A stretch of DNA of 48,740 nt. Source: Kiritimatiellia bacterium. Its GTDB lineage: Bacteria > Verrucomicrobiota > Kiritimatiellia > UBA8416 > JABMPJ01. This document shows, in pieces, positions 1 to 10,700 of this stretch (position 1 is its first letter; the number at the start of each line of letters is the position of its first letter). Under the pieces are notes generated by a model. The model worked only from the letters and a program-made list of their open reading frames with translations. It was not told the DNA's origin and did no database searches. Location: the NCBI GenBank assembly GCA_016783675.1, contig JADHWE010000010.1, positions 1 through 48,740 of the forward strand. Direction: 5' to 3'. The position numbers were made by a program, and so were the translations under genes.

Positions 1-172
1 CCGGCCAAGGTGAGCCTCTCTTGGCTGGAGAGCGTGGAGGGCGCTCCGGCCAAGGTGAGCCTCTCTTGGCTGGAGAGCGTGGAGGGCGCTCCGGCCAAGG
101 TGAGCCTCTCTTGGCTGGAGAGCGTGGAGGGCGCTCCGGCCAAGGTGAGCCTCTCTTGGCTGGAGAGCGTGG
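1..172. repeat. 45-bp tandem repeat array
   Basis: Three full copies of a 45-bp unit start at 1, 46 and 91, and a fourth partial copy runs 136 to about 172. The copies are identical as read, and the array probably continues left of the window. The core CCAAGGTGAGCCTCTC is the exact reverse complement of the core of the neighbouring array at 195-340. The 45-bp period keeps a reading frame open, but no start signal or sensible protein is evident. There are no spacers, so this is not a CRISPR array. Confidence 0.9.
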
Positions 173-185
173 AATACCACGCTCA

Positions 186-372
186 AAGGCCTGCGAGAGG
201 CTCACCTTGGCCTCCGCTTGGCGTAGTGGGGGATGGAAGAGAGGCTCACCTTGGCCTCCGCTTGGCGTAGTGGGGGATGGAAGAGAGGCTCACCTTGGCC
301 TTCGCTTGGGCTGGATATAGTAGAAGGCCTGCGACAGGCTTGTCTTGGCCTTTGCTTAGGCTATGTGGTAGA
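186..372. repeat. 44-bp repeat array, inverted relative to the first
   Basis: Units carrying GAGAGGCTCACCTTGG start at 195, 239 and 283 (44-bp period). A degenerate fourth unit near 333 has GACAGGCTTGTCTTGG. The two ends share the lead-in AAGGCCTGCGA (186 and 324). The core is the reverse complement of the core in the 1-172 array, so the two arrays could fold into long hairpins. The degenerate copies run almost to the start of the protease gene at 382. Nothing else was found between 1 and 381. Confidence 0.85.
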
Positions 373-381
373 AGGTAGTGC

Positions 382-1086
382 ATGGAGAGTATTGACAGCA
401 GACGGGGCATTCATTTGCCACCGTTGCCGCCGACGCTGGCGCATGTAGCGCCGTTTGTCGTGTGGCTGGCGTGCATGAAGATCTTCAGCGGCGTCGACTA
501 CTACTGGGTCCGGACCATCGCGACGGTGATTGCCTTGCTGATCTGTCGTCCCTGGCGCTGGTATCGCGGGCCGCAGGTGCGGCATGTGCCGGCCACGGTC
601 ATCGTGGGGGCGGCGGTGTGCTGGATTTGGATCCTTCCTGAGTCGGACTGGATGCAGGCTCACGGAGCATGGTTCTACTCCTTCTACCAACGCTTCGGGA
701 TTCTCGGCAGCAACGCGGTCGCCGATCAGGCGTACGCGCCCGAGAACGCCGGCTGGCTCAACACGGTAGTCCGGCTATGCGGATCCGCTTTTGTGATTGC
801 CCTGGCAGAAGAGATCTTCTGGCGCGGTTTCGCCTACCGGCGACTGCAGCAGGTGCGGTTCCTGGAAGCACATCCGGAAGACTTCAGTATCCTGGCGTTT
901 GCCGTCGTGGCCATCGCCTTCGGGTTCGAACACGCCCGCTGGTTCGTCGGCATCATCGCGGGCGTGGCCTACGGCCTGCTCTACGTCAAGACGCGCAACC
1001 TCTGGTCGGCCATCCTGGCCCACATCATCACCAACTGGCTGTTGGGTCTGTACGTGCTGCGCACGCAGTCCTACCAGTTCTGGTAA
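382..1086 (+). CDS. CPBP/CAAX-type intramembrane protease, PEP-CTERM-associated type
   Basis: A 234-residue polytopic membrane protein of the CPBP (Abi/CAAX) glutamic intramembrane protease family. Hallmarks are E143-E144 and R148 in EEIFWRGF, H184 in the segment FGFEH, and H214 with N218 in AHIITNW, in the order and spacing expected for the four active-site motifs. Length and N-terminal layout resemble the CAAX-protease-like subfamily that accompanies exosortase/PEP-CTERM protein sorting; that subfamily call is from memory. No exosortase or PEP-CTERM protein was recognised in the window. A GAAGG sequence at 371-375 is an acceptable ribosome binding site for the ATG at 382. The gene stands alone, downstream of the repeat arrays, and its 3' end abuts the terminator of the converging transporter operon. 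Confidence 0.85.
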   Translation: MESIDSRRGIHLPPLPPTLAHVAPFVVWLACMKIFSGVDYYWVRTIATVIALLICRPWRWYRGPQVRHVPATVIVGAAVCWIWILPESDWMQAHGAWFYSFYQRFGILGSNAVADQAYAPENAGWLNTVVRLCGSAFVIALAEEIFWRGFAYRRLQQVRFLEAHPEDFSILAFAVVAIAFGFEHARWFVGIIAGVAYGLLYVKTRNLWSAILAHIITNWLLGLYVLRTQSYQFW

Positions 1087-1118
1087 AGAAAAACGGCCCG
1101 CTCCGTCTTCGCGGGGCC
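1085..1118 (-). terminator. Intrinsic terminator of the ABC transporter operon
   Basis: On the minus strand GGCCCCGC (1118-1111), a 9-nt loop and GCGGGCC (1101-1095) form a GC-rich stem with one bulged C, followed at once by GTTTTTCTTT. It lies about 30 bp past the stop of the ATPase gene (1146) and overlaps the stop codon of the converging protease gene. Confidence 0.75.
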
Positions 1119-1145
1119 AGGCCGAGACGAGTCGGATAGCTGGCC

Positions 1146-3164
1146 CTACCCAGCGCTGGACGGACGTTCTCCCGCGAGGTGGCACGCGACGTTTACTTCC
1201 CCAATTGTCTGCGCCATGGGGTATTTTTCCCTACACAAATCCACAGCAGCCGGACAGCGCGGATGAAAGTGACAACCCGCGGGAGGGTTGAGGGGGGATG
1301 GGACATCGCCCTCAATACGATTGAACGTTCCTGGTGGGTCATCGATGCGGGGGACTGCATCCAATAGGGCGCGGGTATAGGGATGCTGTGGCGAGTGGAA
1401 GAGTGTGGCAGTCGGTGCATGCTCGACGATGCGGCCGAGATACATGACGGCGACACGATCGGCGATGTACTCGACGACACCGAGGTCATGCGTGATGAAG
1501 AGATAGGCCAACCCTCGCTTGTTCTGGATCTCCTCGAGGAGGTTAAGAATCTGCGCTTGGACGGAAACATCCAGGGCAGAGGTCGGTTCATCCAGCACCA
1601 TGATGTCCGGATCCAGGATCAAGGCCCGGGCGATGGCGATGCGCTGACGTTGGCCGCCGGAGAACTCATGCGGAAAGCGATCGGCGACTTCCCACGATAG
1701 GCCGACTTGCTCCATCACGGCTCGCACGCGCTTGCGGCGCTCCTCACGACCCAAGGTGGGCTCGTGAATGGCAACCCCTTCACCAATGATCTCACCCACT
1801 CGCAAACGCGGCGAGAGCGAAGAGAATGGATCCTGAAACACAATCTGCATGCTGCGGCGCAGGGACTTGATCCCGCCCTTACGAGCATCCAAAACCTGGA
1901 CGCCATTGAACTCCACCTCCCCGCGCGCGGCATCGATCAGGCGCAGTATGCTCTGTCCTACGGTCGTCTTGCCGCACCCCGACTCACCTACCAGGGCCAA
2001 AGTCTCTCCACGGCGCAGGGCGAACGATACGCCGTCTACCGCACGAACCCAGCCCACCGTTCGCTGCAATAGGCCCTTCTTGACCGGGAAATGAGTAGTC
2101 AGCTCGTTGACCGACAGCAGTGCGTCGCCGGGTTCGCCCTTCTTGGGGCGCACTTCTGCTGTCTGTTTTCCGATACGGGCGGTCGTGCTGTCATCCGCCA
2201 GCAGGTGGCACCAGGCAGAATGCCCAGTGGGCGAGATGTCGCATTTCTCGGGCGTGCGTTCGCTGCAGCGTGGTAACTGTTCAGGACAACGACCACAGAA
2301 CCGGCATCCGTTCTCAATGAAATCCGTGGCGGATGGCACCACCCCGGGAATGGTGAGGAGACGGTTGTTATTCTCGGTTTGACGCGGAATGGAGGCCAGC
2401 AACAGTCGCGTGTAGGGATGCTGCGGGTTGTTAAAAACCTCGTCCCGCGTTCCCTGTTCCGCGATGCGCCCGGCATACATGACGCAGACATCATCGGCCA
2501 TGTGCCTGACCACTCCTAGGTCATGGGTGATGAGGAGGATACCCATCCCTGTCTCTTTTTGCAGATCGTTGATCAGGGCCAGGATCTGGGCCTGGATCGT
2601 GACATCGAGAGCCGTGGTGGGTTCATCCGCGATCAGGAGATCGGGACGACAGGCCAAGGCCATGGCGATCATGACGCGCTGCTTCATGCCCCCGGACATC
2701 TCGTGTGGGTAGTTGTCGACACGCGATTCGGGATCGGGGATGCCGACATGCTGCAACAGCTCGATGCAGCGCGCGTAGGCGGCTGGACGTTTCATCTGTT
2801 GATGCTGACGCAGCGGTTCGGAGAGCTGGCTGCTGACACGGTAGAGCGGATTGAGGGACGCCATTGGTTCCTGGAATATCATGGCCATGCGATTGCCACG
2901 AATCCGCTGCATCTGCGTCTCCTCCTTTTCGAGGAGCGACTCGCCGTCCAACAGGATCTCGCTGCCAGACGGATGATACCCATTGCGATCGAGCAGTCGC
3001 ATGATAGAGAAAGCTGTTTGGGATTTTCCGCAGCCGGACTCGCCGACAACAGCCAGTGTGCGACCGCGCTCCACCTTGAGGCTCACGCCATCCACGGCCT
3101 TCGCCACAAGCCCGTCATCGAGCGTGAAGTGGGTCCGTAGATCTTTGAGTTCGAGCAGCGCCAT
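1146..3164 (-). CDS. yejF: Fused dual-ATPase subunit of peptide ABC importer (YejF-like)
   Basis: A 672-residue cytoplasmic protein with two complete ABC ATPase domains in tandem, as in E. coli YejF and GsiA. Domain 1 has Walker A GESGCGKS (41-48), signature SGGMKQR (157-163) and Walker B with D180-E181. Domain 2 has Walker A GESGCGKT (393-400), signature SGGQRQR (502-508) and Walker B near 523-527. Each domain is followed by an oligopeptide-transporter C-terminal extension rich in Cys (C287, C290, C293, C300 and C308 after the first; CHFHPRC after the second). It should power import through the two permeases encoded just upstream (9-bp gap). It is the last gene of the operon and is followed by an intrinsic terminator. 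The substrate cannot be read from the ATPase. Confidence 0.93.
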   Translation of the reverse strand: MALLELKDLRTHFTLDDGLVAKAVDGVSLKVERGRTLAVVGESGCGKSQTAFSIMRLLDRNGYHPSGSEILLDGESLLEKEETQMQRIRGNRMAMIFQEPMASLNPLYRVSSQLSEPLRQHQQMKRPAAYARCIELLQHVGIPDPESRVDNYPHEMSGGMKQRVMIAMALACRPDLLIADEPTTALDVTIQAQILALINDLQKETGMGILLITHDLGVVRHMADDVCVMYAGRIAEQGTRDEVFNNPQHPYTRLLLASIPRQTENNNRLLTIPGVVPSATDFIENGCRFCGRCPEQLPRCSERTPEKCDISPTGHSAWCHLLADDSTTARIGKQTAEVRPKKGEPGDALLSVNELTTHFPVKKGLLQRTVGWVRAVDGVSFALRRGETLALVGESGCGKTTVGQSILRLIDAARGEVEFNGVQVLDARKGGIKSLRRSMQIVFQDPFSSLSPRLRVGEIIGEGVAIHEPTLGREERRKRVRAVMEQVGLSWEVADRFPHEFSGGQRQRIAIARALILDPDIMVLDEPTSALDVSVQAQILNLLEEIQNKRGLAYLFITHDLGVVEYIADRVAVMYLGRIVEHAPTATLFHSPQHPYTRALLDAVPRIDDPPGTFNRIEGDVPSPLNPPAGCHFHPRCPAAVDLCREKYPMAQTIGEVNVACHLAGERPSSAG

Positions 3165-3173
3165 GCCGGGGTC

Positions 3174-4358
3174 CTATTTGAAACGGGGATCGAAGGCGTT
3201 TCGTACGCCGTCGCCCACAAACGTAAGCAGAATGAGTAGTGTTGAGAGCGTCGCAAAGGTCGGCACGATGACCCACCACGCCTCAATGTTGTCCTGTCCC
3301 TGGGCCAGCATCTCACCCAGGCTGGGAGTGGGATAGTTCAGGCCAAACCCAAGAAAATCGAGCCCCACAAGCGCCATAATTCCGCCCGATACAGCGAAAG
3401 GCAGGAAGGTGACGATGGGCGTCAGTGAGTTGGGCAGGATATGTGTGATCATGATACGTCGGTTCGAGGCGCCGAGGGACTTGGCCGCCTTGACATAGTC
3501 CAGGTTGCGTGCCCGCAGGAACATGGCGCGCATGTGCGCGGCCATACCCATCCAGGAGGTCAGATTCAGGATCAGGAACAGCATCATGACATGCTGCCCT
3601 TCGCTCAGATGGCCTTGCCGCGAAAGGAAATCGCTCAACATCATCATGAGCATGAGTTGTGGAATGGAACCCCATATCTCCGTGGCGCGTTGACCGAGAA
3701 GGTCGACAATGCCGCCGAAGTAGCCCTGGATGGCTCCCAGGATGCAGCCTATCAGCGTCGATGTGAGCGCAAGTGCAAGACCGAACAGGAGCGAGAGTCG
3801 GAACCCATAGATCAAGCGGGCCAGCACATCCTTGCCATGCTTGTCCGTGCCCAGGTAATGCCCCTCTTCGCGTGCCCCCGGCACGCGCTGTCCATCCGCC
3901 ACTTGCGATGCAGGGCAAACCAATGTCTGGCGGGGCAGAATCTCACTCTCGTAGTACGATTTGTAGGAATGCCGTACGAGCGGATACAACGTCCAAACCT
4001 TGCGAGCGGCGGCGCGGGGTATTGCCGGTTCTTCAACCGTCAGCGCCTCATCGCGGTAGATTGCCGCCATATCGACCGCAACAGATTCCCCCGCCAGGAA
4101 TGCCTTGAACAGAGGGGAACGGTAGCTGAGGATCGGTGCATCGTGCTCGCCCCCCATGTCGCTATACGTGTATGTCTTGAAGACGGGGAAGAACCACTCC
4201 CCGTCAATGCGCAGGATCAGCGGCTTATCATTGCACAGCAGCTCGGCCGGCAGGGTCAACAGAAACAGGGCCAACAGAAAGACCAGACTGAAGAACGACT
4301 TACGGTTCCGCCGGAACTTCTGGCAGCGCTTCTTAAACTCTGGACTGAACAGCGACAT
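3174..4358 (-). CDS. yejE: Peptide ABC importer permease (YejE-like)
   Basis: A 394-residue inner-membrane permease of the DppC/YejE type. A basic cytosolic N terminus (KKRCQKFRRNRKSF) and a first membrane helix are followed by a long extracytoplasmic segment. The binding-protein-dependent transport domain comes last, including the cytoplasmic loop AKSLGASNRRIMITHILPNS, which matches the EAA loop that docks onto the ATPase. From memory E. coli YejE is about 340 residues, so the extracytoplasmic region after helix 1 appears enlarged. Its start overlaps the stop of the upstream permease gene by one base, indicating coupled translation. Confidence 0.92.
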   Translation of the reverse strand: MSLFSPEFKKRCQKFRRNRKSFFSLVFLLALFLLTLPAELLCNDKPLILRIDGEWFFPVFKTYTYSDMGGEHDAPILSYRSPLFKAFLAGESVAVDMAAIYRDEALTVEEPAIPRAAARKVWTLYPLVRHSYKSYYESEILPRQTLVCPASQVADGQRVPGAREEGHYLGTDKHGKDVLARLIYGFRLSLLFGLALALTSTLIGCILGAIQGYFGGIVDLLGQRATEIWGSIPQLMLMMMLSDFLSRQGHLSEGQHVMMLFLILNLTSWMGMAAHMRAMFLRARNLDYVKAAKSLGASNRRIMITHILPNSLTPIVTFLPFAVSGGIMALVGLDFLGFGLNYPTPSLGEMLAQGQDNIEAWWVIVPTFATLSTLLILLTFVGDGVRNAFDPRFK

Positions 4359-5842
4359 CAGGAACGGTGCTCCTCAAAACTGATGCGGGGATCGACGACG
4401 ACATAGCCGATGTCAGACAGCAGGCGACAGATCAGGCCGATGTAGGTAAACACAAAAAGGTTGCTGACCATGAGCGGATAGTCGCGCTCCACCAGAGCGG
4501 TGTATCCGAGCAGACCGATGCCATCCAGCGAGAAGATCTTCTCGATGAGGAGGGACCCCGCAAAGAACATCATCACGAAACGGGCTGGGAACCCGGTCAC
4601 GAGCGGGATCAGAGAGTTGCGCAGGATGTGTTTGAAGAGTACGCGCCGCTGCGAAAGGCCACGGGCGCGGGCAGCGACGGCATAGAGCTGGTCGAACTGT
4701 TCCAGCACGCTGTTCTTGGTCAGCATGGTGAGTCCGGCAAAGCTCCCGATCGTGAGGCAGATGATTGGTGCGATCAGATGGTGAATGTTGTCCCACAGCT
4801 TGGCCATAGGGCCCAGCGCGTTGTAGATCTCGGGTGGTGAGTGCAGTCCACGCAGGGGGAAGAGGTGGACCACGGCATCGCCGCTGGGCCCGAACATCGT
4901 GATCAGCAGCACCGCCAGCACGAAGCCGGGAATGCCGTAACCGATCAACACCAGCAGGCTGGTCACCGTGTCGAATCGCGTGCCGTTGCGAACCGCCTTG
5001 GCGATCCCCAGCAGCAGGCAGGAGGTGTACGTAAGGAAGAACGAGATAATCCCCAGTCGCATTGAGACGGGCAGGCGCTCGGCAATCAGCTCGTACGACT
5101 TCTTGTTCTTGGTGATGGAGTTCGGGAATTTCAGCAGAAAATAGCCGTGCCAGTTGTCCCAGTCGGTGAAGGCTTCCCATGCCGTCTGCACGGGGTAGAC
5201 CTCCTCACGCTCCTCCTTGATCGGTATACGCACACCGGATTCGCTGTAGCTCACTTCATCGAAAGACTCCGTCTCGACCTTTGCCGGCACTTTGGTGAGC
5301 GCACCGGTTCCGTCGACTTGCTGTCCGGATTCCGGCGAGAAGCGAAGCGACGGGTCCAGTGTGCTGATAAACAGCTGCGTTTCTGCGTCAAACGAGACTT
5401 CCCCATCGCGATCGTCGATCGACAAGGAATTCTCGTAGACGTGATAGGCATCGTCTTCACGGTAGACCATCAGCTTCTGACCACGGAACGACACCTTGCG
5501 GGCCTCGCGATTGCCGATCTCCTGGGATGAGATCATCGAATCAGGACTAAACCAGAGCAACATGCGCAGGTAGCGTTCGAGGGCGTTGTGATTCAGTCCC
5601 AGCTTCCGTTTGATCTGGAGGCGGATCTGGGGGTCGATTGCCATCATGGCACCGGCCTGGCTGTTAGCACCACCGAAGCTAGCGCCCGACTCGGCCGCCT
5701 TGCGGGCTTCATCCATGATCAGGGATTCCACCTGGTCGAGCGGTCCACCCGGCACAATCTCAGAGAAGATGAAGAAGACCGTGATAATCCCAATGCCTGT
5801 GGGAATCATCATGAGCAGACGTTTTAGTATGTAAGACCACAT
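4358..5842 (-). CDS. yejB: Peptide ABC importer permease (YejB-like) with large insertion
   Basis: A 494-residue permease of the DppB/YejB type. It opens with MWSYILKRLLMMIPT, the usual first helix. The transport domain occupies roughly the last 270 residues, with the EAA-like loop ARARGLSQRRVLFKHILRNS. Between helix 1 and the transport domain is a hydrophilic, acidic, probably extracytoplasmic segment of about 150 residues, rich in predicted beta strands, which makes the protein about 130 residues longer than E. coli YejB as I recall it. It starts 2 bp after the stop of the binding-protein gene and overlaps the next permease by one base. Confidence 0.9.
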   Translation of the reverse strand: MWSYILKRLLMMIPTGIGIITVFFIFSEIVPGGPLDQVESLIMDEARKAAESGASFGGANSQAGAMMAIDPQIRLQIKRKLGLNHNALERYLRMLLWFSPDSMISSQEIGNREARKVSFRGQKLMVYREDDAYHVYENSLSIDDRDGEVSFDAETQLFISTLDPSLRFSPESGQQVDGTGALTKVPAKVETESFDEVSYSESGVRIPIKEEREEVYPVQTAWEAFTDWDNWHGYFLLKFPNSITKNKKSYELIAERLPVSMRLGIISFFLTYTSCLLLGIAKAVRNGTRFDTVTSLLVLIGYGIPGFVLAVLLITMFGPSGDAVVHLFPLRGLHSPPEIYNALGPMAKLWDNIHHLIAPIICLTIGSFAGLTMLTKNSVLEQFDQLYAVAARARGLSQRRVLFKHILRNSLIPLVTGFPARFVMMFFAGSLLIEKIFSLDGIGLLGYTALVERDYPLMVSNLFVFTYIGLICRLLSDIGYVVVDPRISFEEHRS

Positions 5843-5844
5843 AG

Positions 5845-7785
5845 TCAGTGCCCCGGGGGCAGAGGAGTTCCATTATCCATAGCGGCATCAAGTTGCTGGC
5901 GCTTGATGGGGTCTTCCCACCAGAACCAAAGCACATTGTAGTAGTACCACAGACCGGATGCATAAACTTTGGGTTGGCCCATGAAGTTCCAGTAGGCACC
6001 GAAATCGCTGCGGGGCCATATCTTGGGAATCACGTACCAGTTCGCCATCATGATGCGGTCGAATACACGGGCATAGATGCCGACCTCCTCATAGTCGTCA
6101 AGTGACATCAGCGTGTTGAGAACATCGTCAATGGCGGGATTCTTCAGGCCCATTAGGTTGGAAGACCCCTGAATATCGGCCTCTTTAGAGAGGAGGTTGC
6201 GGGCCATTTCTCGACCGGGCGCGTTACGACCGTCATACCAGACATGGGTCACGTCGAATCTAAAGTTTTTATAACGGCCCTGTGCTTCCAAGGGCGACAG
6301 CTTGGCAGCACGTGCACGAATACCGGCCATTCCCAGAATCTGAGTGAAGTGATAGAGCCCATCATCAACACTATCGTTTATCTCAAAATCCAGCGTCACC
6401 TCACCTTTGCGGCGTGCCTCGATCCCTGGATCCCAGATCCAACCCATACGATCGAGCTGTCGGTTGGCCGACTGGATGCGGAGCTCGATCGGGAGCGGGG
6501 TGCCGTCCGGCGCCAGACCCGGATCATACGGCCCCACCTCCAGAGCTTCCTCGGGAACGTAGATGGTGCCTTCTTCCGGTCGATTGTGTTTCGCTGCGAG
6601 CCCCAGGAGGATCTCACGGACCCGCCCTTCGGCAGGGCCGGGACGGGCGCGCAACTGGGGTTGGCGCAAGAAGTAACTGGTCAGACGGTCCTGCGACCCG
6701 TAGTAGTAGTTATCGTTGATGAAATCGAAGTCGTACAATGACGCAATAATCTTGCGGATCCGCCGATCCTGGAACCTGGGTTCTCTCAGGTTAAAGGCCA
6801 GTCCCTTCATGGCCGATGGTCGCGTCAGGGGAAACGTGGATTTCACGATGTAGTTGTTATCCACGAAGCTGCCTTTGATTTTTCGGAACGTGCCGGGGTT
6901 CCATGCGGCCAGATAGTCGATGTAGCCGCTCTTCAATCCCTCCATCGTCGAGAACTGATCGTAATAAACCTGAAACTCTATTCGCTTCCAGTTGAAGTAG
7001 CCTTTGCAGTAGGGCAGGTGCTGCCCCCAGTAGTCCTCCCTCCGACGAAAGACAATACGTTCGCCCAACGTGTATGACTCAATCTCATAGGGCCCGCTTC
7101 CGATCGGCAGCACATTATCGAAGTCTTTGCCGAGGCGTTTGCCGGGCGCACCATAGATATGCTTGGGATAGACCGTCAGGTAGGTCACCGTGATGGGCAA
7201 GTCGCGGGTGTACTGCTTGAACAGGAAGCGAACCGTGTGCGTGTCAACACGCTCGACCGTGCGAACGTTCTTGTAGGAGAGTCGCCCACCCGGATTCACA
7301 TCTGGATCAAACAGCAGATTATAGGAGAACACCACATCGTCCGCCGTCAACGGTGCCCCATCGGAGAAGCGCGCCTCAGGCCGCAAGTAGACCGTCATGG
7401 AGAGCTTATCGTCCGCCAGCTCGAAAGACTCGGCCAGATACCCGTACACCGCAAACGGCTCATCGTCATCCCACGACTTGATTCCCAGTGTATCAAACAC
7501 TTTGTAGTAGAGCCCCGGAACCGACCCGGTCAGGCCAAAGGGAGAGAGTTTTGTGAAGTTGCCGCCTGGGATCTTCAGGTGGCCGGCGATCGGGGCATTG
7601 GGGTCAAGATACTCGAACGGCTCGCCGGGCGCATATTTGAGTGTCTCGGGGCCAAAGATGGAAAGACCATGCGCCCGTTCAGAGGCCTTCGCAGAGCACA
7701 CCCCCACAGCCACACCCAACCCCATGGTGAGGAAGAGGCGAAGCCCCAATGCCCTACTTCTGAAGTTTGACAGCTCGCAGCTCAT
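5845..7785 (-). CDS. yejA: Extracellular solute-binding protein, family 5 (YejA-like)
   Basis: A 646-residue exported binding protein of the SBP family 5 (DppA/OppA) group. A basic N terminus and hydrophobic stretch (LRLFLTMGLGVAVGVCSA) form a signal peptide. The segment HGLSIFGPETLKYAPGEPF followed by DPNAPIAG matches the YejA start of the mature protein. The family signature region PEARFSDGAPLTADDVVFSY is clear. YejABEF systems import peptides and peptide-like compounds such as microcin C; the natural ligand here is unknown. The ATG overlaps the stop codon of the upstream secreted-protein gene by four bases (ATGA), so the two are probably translated together. Confidence 0.92.
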   Translation of the reverse strand: MSCELSNFRSRALGLRLFLTMGLGVAVGVCSAKASERAHGLSIFGPETLKYAPGEPFEYLDPNAPIAGHLKIPGGNFTKLSPFGLTGSVPGLYYKVFDTLGIKSWDDDEPFAVYGYLAESFELADDKLSMTVYLRPEARFSDGAPLTADDVVFSYNLLFDPDVNPGGRLSYKNVRTVERVDTHTVRFLFKQYTRDLPITVTYLTVYPKHIYGAPGKRLGKDFDNVLPIGSGPYEIESYTLGERIVFRRREDYWGQHLPYCKGYFNWKRIEFQVYYDQFSTMEGLKSGYIDYLAAWNPGTFRKIKGSFVDNNYIVKSTFPLTRPSAMKGLAFNLREPRFQDRRIRKIIASLYDFDFINDNYYYGSQDRLTSYFLRQPQLRARPGPAEGRVREILLGLAAKHNRPEEGTIYVPEEALEVGPYDPGLAPDGTPLPIELRIQSANRQLDRMGWIWDPGIEARRKGEVTLDFEINDSVDDGLYHFTQILGMAGIRARAAKLSPLEAQGRYKNFRFDVTHVWYDGRNAPGREMARNLLSKEADIQGSSNLMGLKNPAIDDVLNTLMSLDDYEEVGIYARVFDRIMMANWYVIPKIWPRSDFGAYWNFMGQPKVYASGLWYYYNVLWFWWEDPIKRQQLDAAMDNGTPLPPGH

Positions 7786-10700
7786 TTCACTTCGTGATCT
7801 GTGACAACACCATCACGCCAAACCCATGGCTCCACTTTGGTGCGACGTGAATTGGAGATTAACTTTATCCCACCCAGACTCATCAGTCGATCCCCCTGCA
7901 GTTCGATGCGCAGTCTGGATCCAACCAGGGCCGGCAGTCGGATAAACGTCGCAGCTTGGTCCACATAGGCCAGGCGCCACTGATCACCATCTGGCTGTAG
8001 AAAGCGGACGCTGTGGATCCCAGCTGCCCCAGATAGACTTGCCCCGGTCACGGTCACGGGTCGGTCAAAACGGCACTCGATCACCGTCCGCCCCTGCTCA
8101 GCACCGGGCCTGAATCGCATGGAAGGAACCGCCGTGCTTGCGAAGAGATGCGTCCATTCATCTGGCGTCTCAGTGGTGCCTGCCCGTAACAGCACCCCAT
8201 CCGGAATTAGTCTCTGCGCGCCTGTATCCGTGAGGCGCACACCGAGGATTGCGCCGCCCCTCATATCATGCGAGACGTAGTAGGCCGTAATGTTGTCCCC
8301 TTGCTGCAGGAACCCGTAGGAACGAATATCGTCCAACCTCGAACCGTCAGGGAGCGCCATCGGCATGATGTACGCTTCCGGCTTCATCAGCCCCATCACG
8401 ACACTGCTCTTGGGCAACTCCACTAACACCTCTTGCGACAGTGCATCACGTACGACGTGACACGGAACAGGAATGATGCGCTCGCTTGTGTCGATCTCAT
8501 GGGCCCGTCGATGTCGGTCACTGTTCAAGTGGCGCGTGTAGCTCAACGTCATATCTCCGAGCTCATATCTGATCTGCATCGGAACGACGAAAGCGTTAGT
8601 GCTGGGTCGGGACATCGTGGCGGTCTGCCGAAGCACCAGCGTGCTATCAACCCAGTTCACGCCCTGTGTCGTATCGATCTCAAAATGAACAGGTGCGACA
8701 AACAGGCCTTCTTTGTCAATCAGTGTGACGGAACCGTGCAGGGGCAGAGGGGGTGCGTCCGCATAGCGCTCGCGCGCGGATGCATCGGCCCAACGCAGCT
8801 TCTCACGAAACGGCAGTGCCACGGTGCAGGTCAGATTGTAGACACCTTCCTCTTTCCCGGCCACCACGTTGAGGGTGGTATCCATGCCCAATAGCAACTC
8901 AATCGCGTAGGCTCGTGTCCGGTCATCCAGACCTTCAATGCGATACACTTCGTGGGCCAACTCCAAACCGCGAGTTTCAACGAACCTGAAGACCCGCGAG
9001 TGCAGCCCCCCCTCCTTTGACAGGGATGTGAACGCATTGATGGCCTCTTTGAGAGCCGCCGGAGCTCGGTCACCCAGCATGGCCTGTGCGACAGCCCAGT
9101 TACGCAGGTAATAGCGATAGATGTAGAAGTCCCAGTTGTGGGGCGGCTCAACGGGATCCAGAGAACGCGGCTGATACGCCGGGTTCCCGGTAATGGCCAG
9201 ATGCTGGCGCGGGGCGGCAAGCATCAGCATGAACGTCGCCGTCCGGAACATGTCACCGAGGACAAACTCCGCCCCCATGTAATCGAACGGATAGTAGCTG
9301 AACAGGAAGCCACCCTCCCAGTTGCGCATGAACGTGACACGGTACTTCTGAAGAGCCATGTGTTCCCGAAAGAGATCCGGGTCGCTGGCAGCAAGGCCCA
9401 TGCTGGATGATAGAATGCCCAGCGTCGTAGCCGCATGGGCAAGGTCCGTGGCACCCAGCGTATTCCGCATGAGCTGCCGGGCATCTCGCACAAAGCGCTG
9501 ACTGCCCCCGCCGAGGTGGCTTCCTGCCAGACACCATCCTGTGCGGGCATTGGACCCCAATCGCTCGGAATGGCCACGTCGCGGTTCAGCTATGGCACGA
9601 CCATAGGGAATGTAGCCGTCCATCGAGCATGAGGCTATATACGTCAGGACATTGTGCAGCAGCCCGGGGTCTTTAACAATCGGGGTATGTTCGGCCACGG
9701 CCAGTGCGGCGGAGGCTGTGGCTGTACCCACGTTCATGCCGCCATTTCCATAACCTGCCAGACGTATGCTATGCCCAAGCGTGCCGTCAAAAAGGATGCT
9801 GTCGGCCGTTTGTCGGTAGGCGATCTGCAGGCCGTCGAGAATGGTGGCATCCCGCGTCTTCAGGTAGTACTCCGACAGAAACAGTAGTGCCGTGGCGCGC
9901 GGCACCGCCCATGCGTCAACGGCGGCCTCGTAACCCACGTAGTGAGCGGCACGCTGAATGGCGTCCCTGTATCGATCTTCGCCAGTTGCTAACAAGGCCA
10001 GCCCGCAGATCGCTGTATCGTAGCGATCTGTGGTATATGCCCCCCAGCGCGGCCACGAACCGTTCTGGCGTTGTTGGGCCAGCAACCACGCCGCACTTAG
10101 ATCCAACACGGTGGCGCTCTTGGTGCAGTCTGCGGAAAATCCGTCGGCATAGGTGCCGATTCGGGGAATTGCCACCTCGACATGGCGAAGCTGTTTACGC
10201 GTGCTTTCGGGGAGTAGCGCAATTCCCGGAGACGGCTGGACGTCAATACAGGGCTGAACCGTTCCGTAGCCGGGCACACGGGCCGTCACCTGGAACCGGA
10301 TCGCGCCAGCAGGCACGGCGTACTCGAGAGTCGACACTGCATGGACCGAGATCATGTTTGTGACCGTGTCGAACGTCGGAACCCCATAGCCAGCCAACGC
10401 TCGCAATGCGTTCAATCCGGTGAGCGGAACATCTCCATTGGGGATCACGAATCTCGGGTTCACCCACTGCATGCCGTCCCCGCTGATTCCGTTCCCCCCG
10501 TCCTCCACCACAAGAAGCAGTCGCCCGACGTCATGAACGTCGACATCAACTATCTCATCGCGGTTCCCCCCGTTCAGTTGTGCTCCTACATGGCGGCGGC
10601 TCACCAATCGTGAGGGAGAATCGAGAGACTGAGCCTTGTCCGTGCGTAGTACCGTGAGGCGAATATGGCCACGCCCCTCAGCCTTGTCGATAAGATCACC

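Noticed and set aside
1-320. Repeat-encoded reading frames of 86 and 99 residues
   Set aside because: They are open only because the 45-bp unit is a multiple of three; no ribosome binding site and no continuation outside the repeats.
1-372. CRISPR array
   Set aside because: Units are directly adjacent with no unique spacers, and no cas gene is in the window.
3441-4406. 321-residue plus-strand reading frame
   Set aside because: Antisense to the YejE-like permease; His/Gln/Arg-rich translation without domains.
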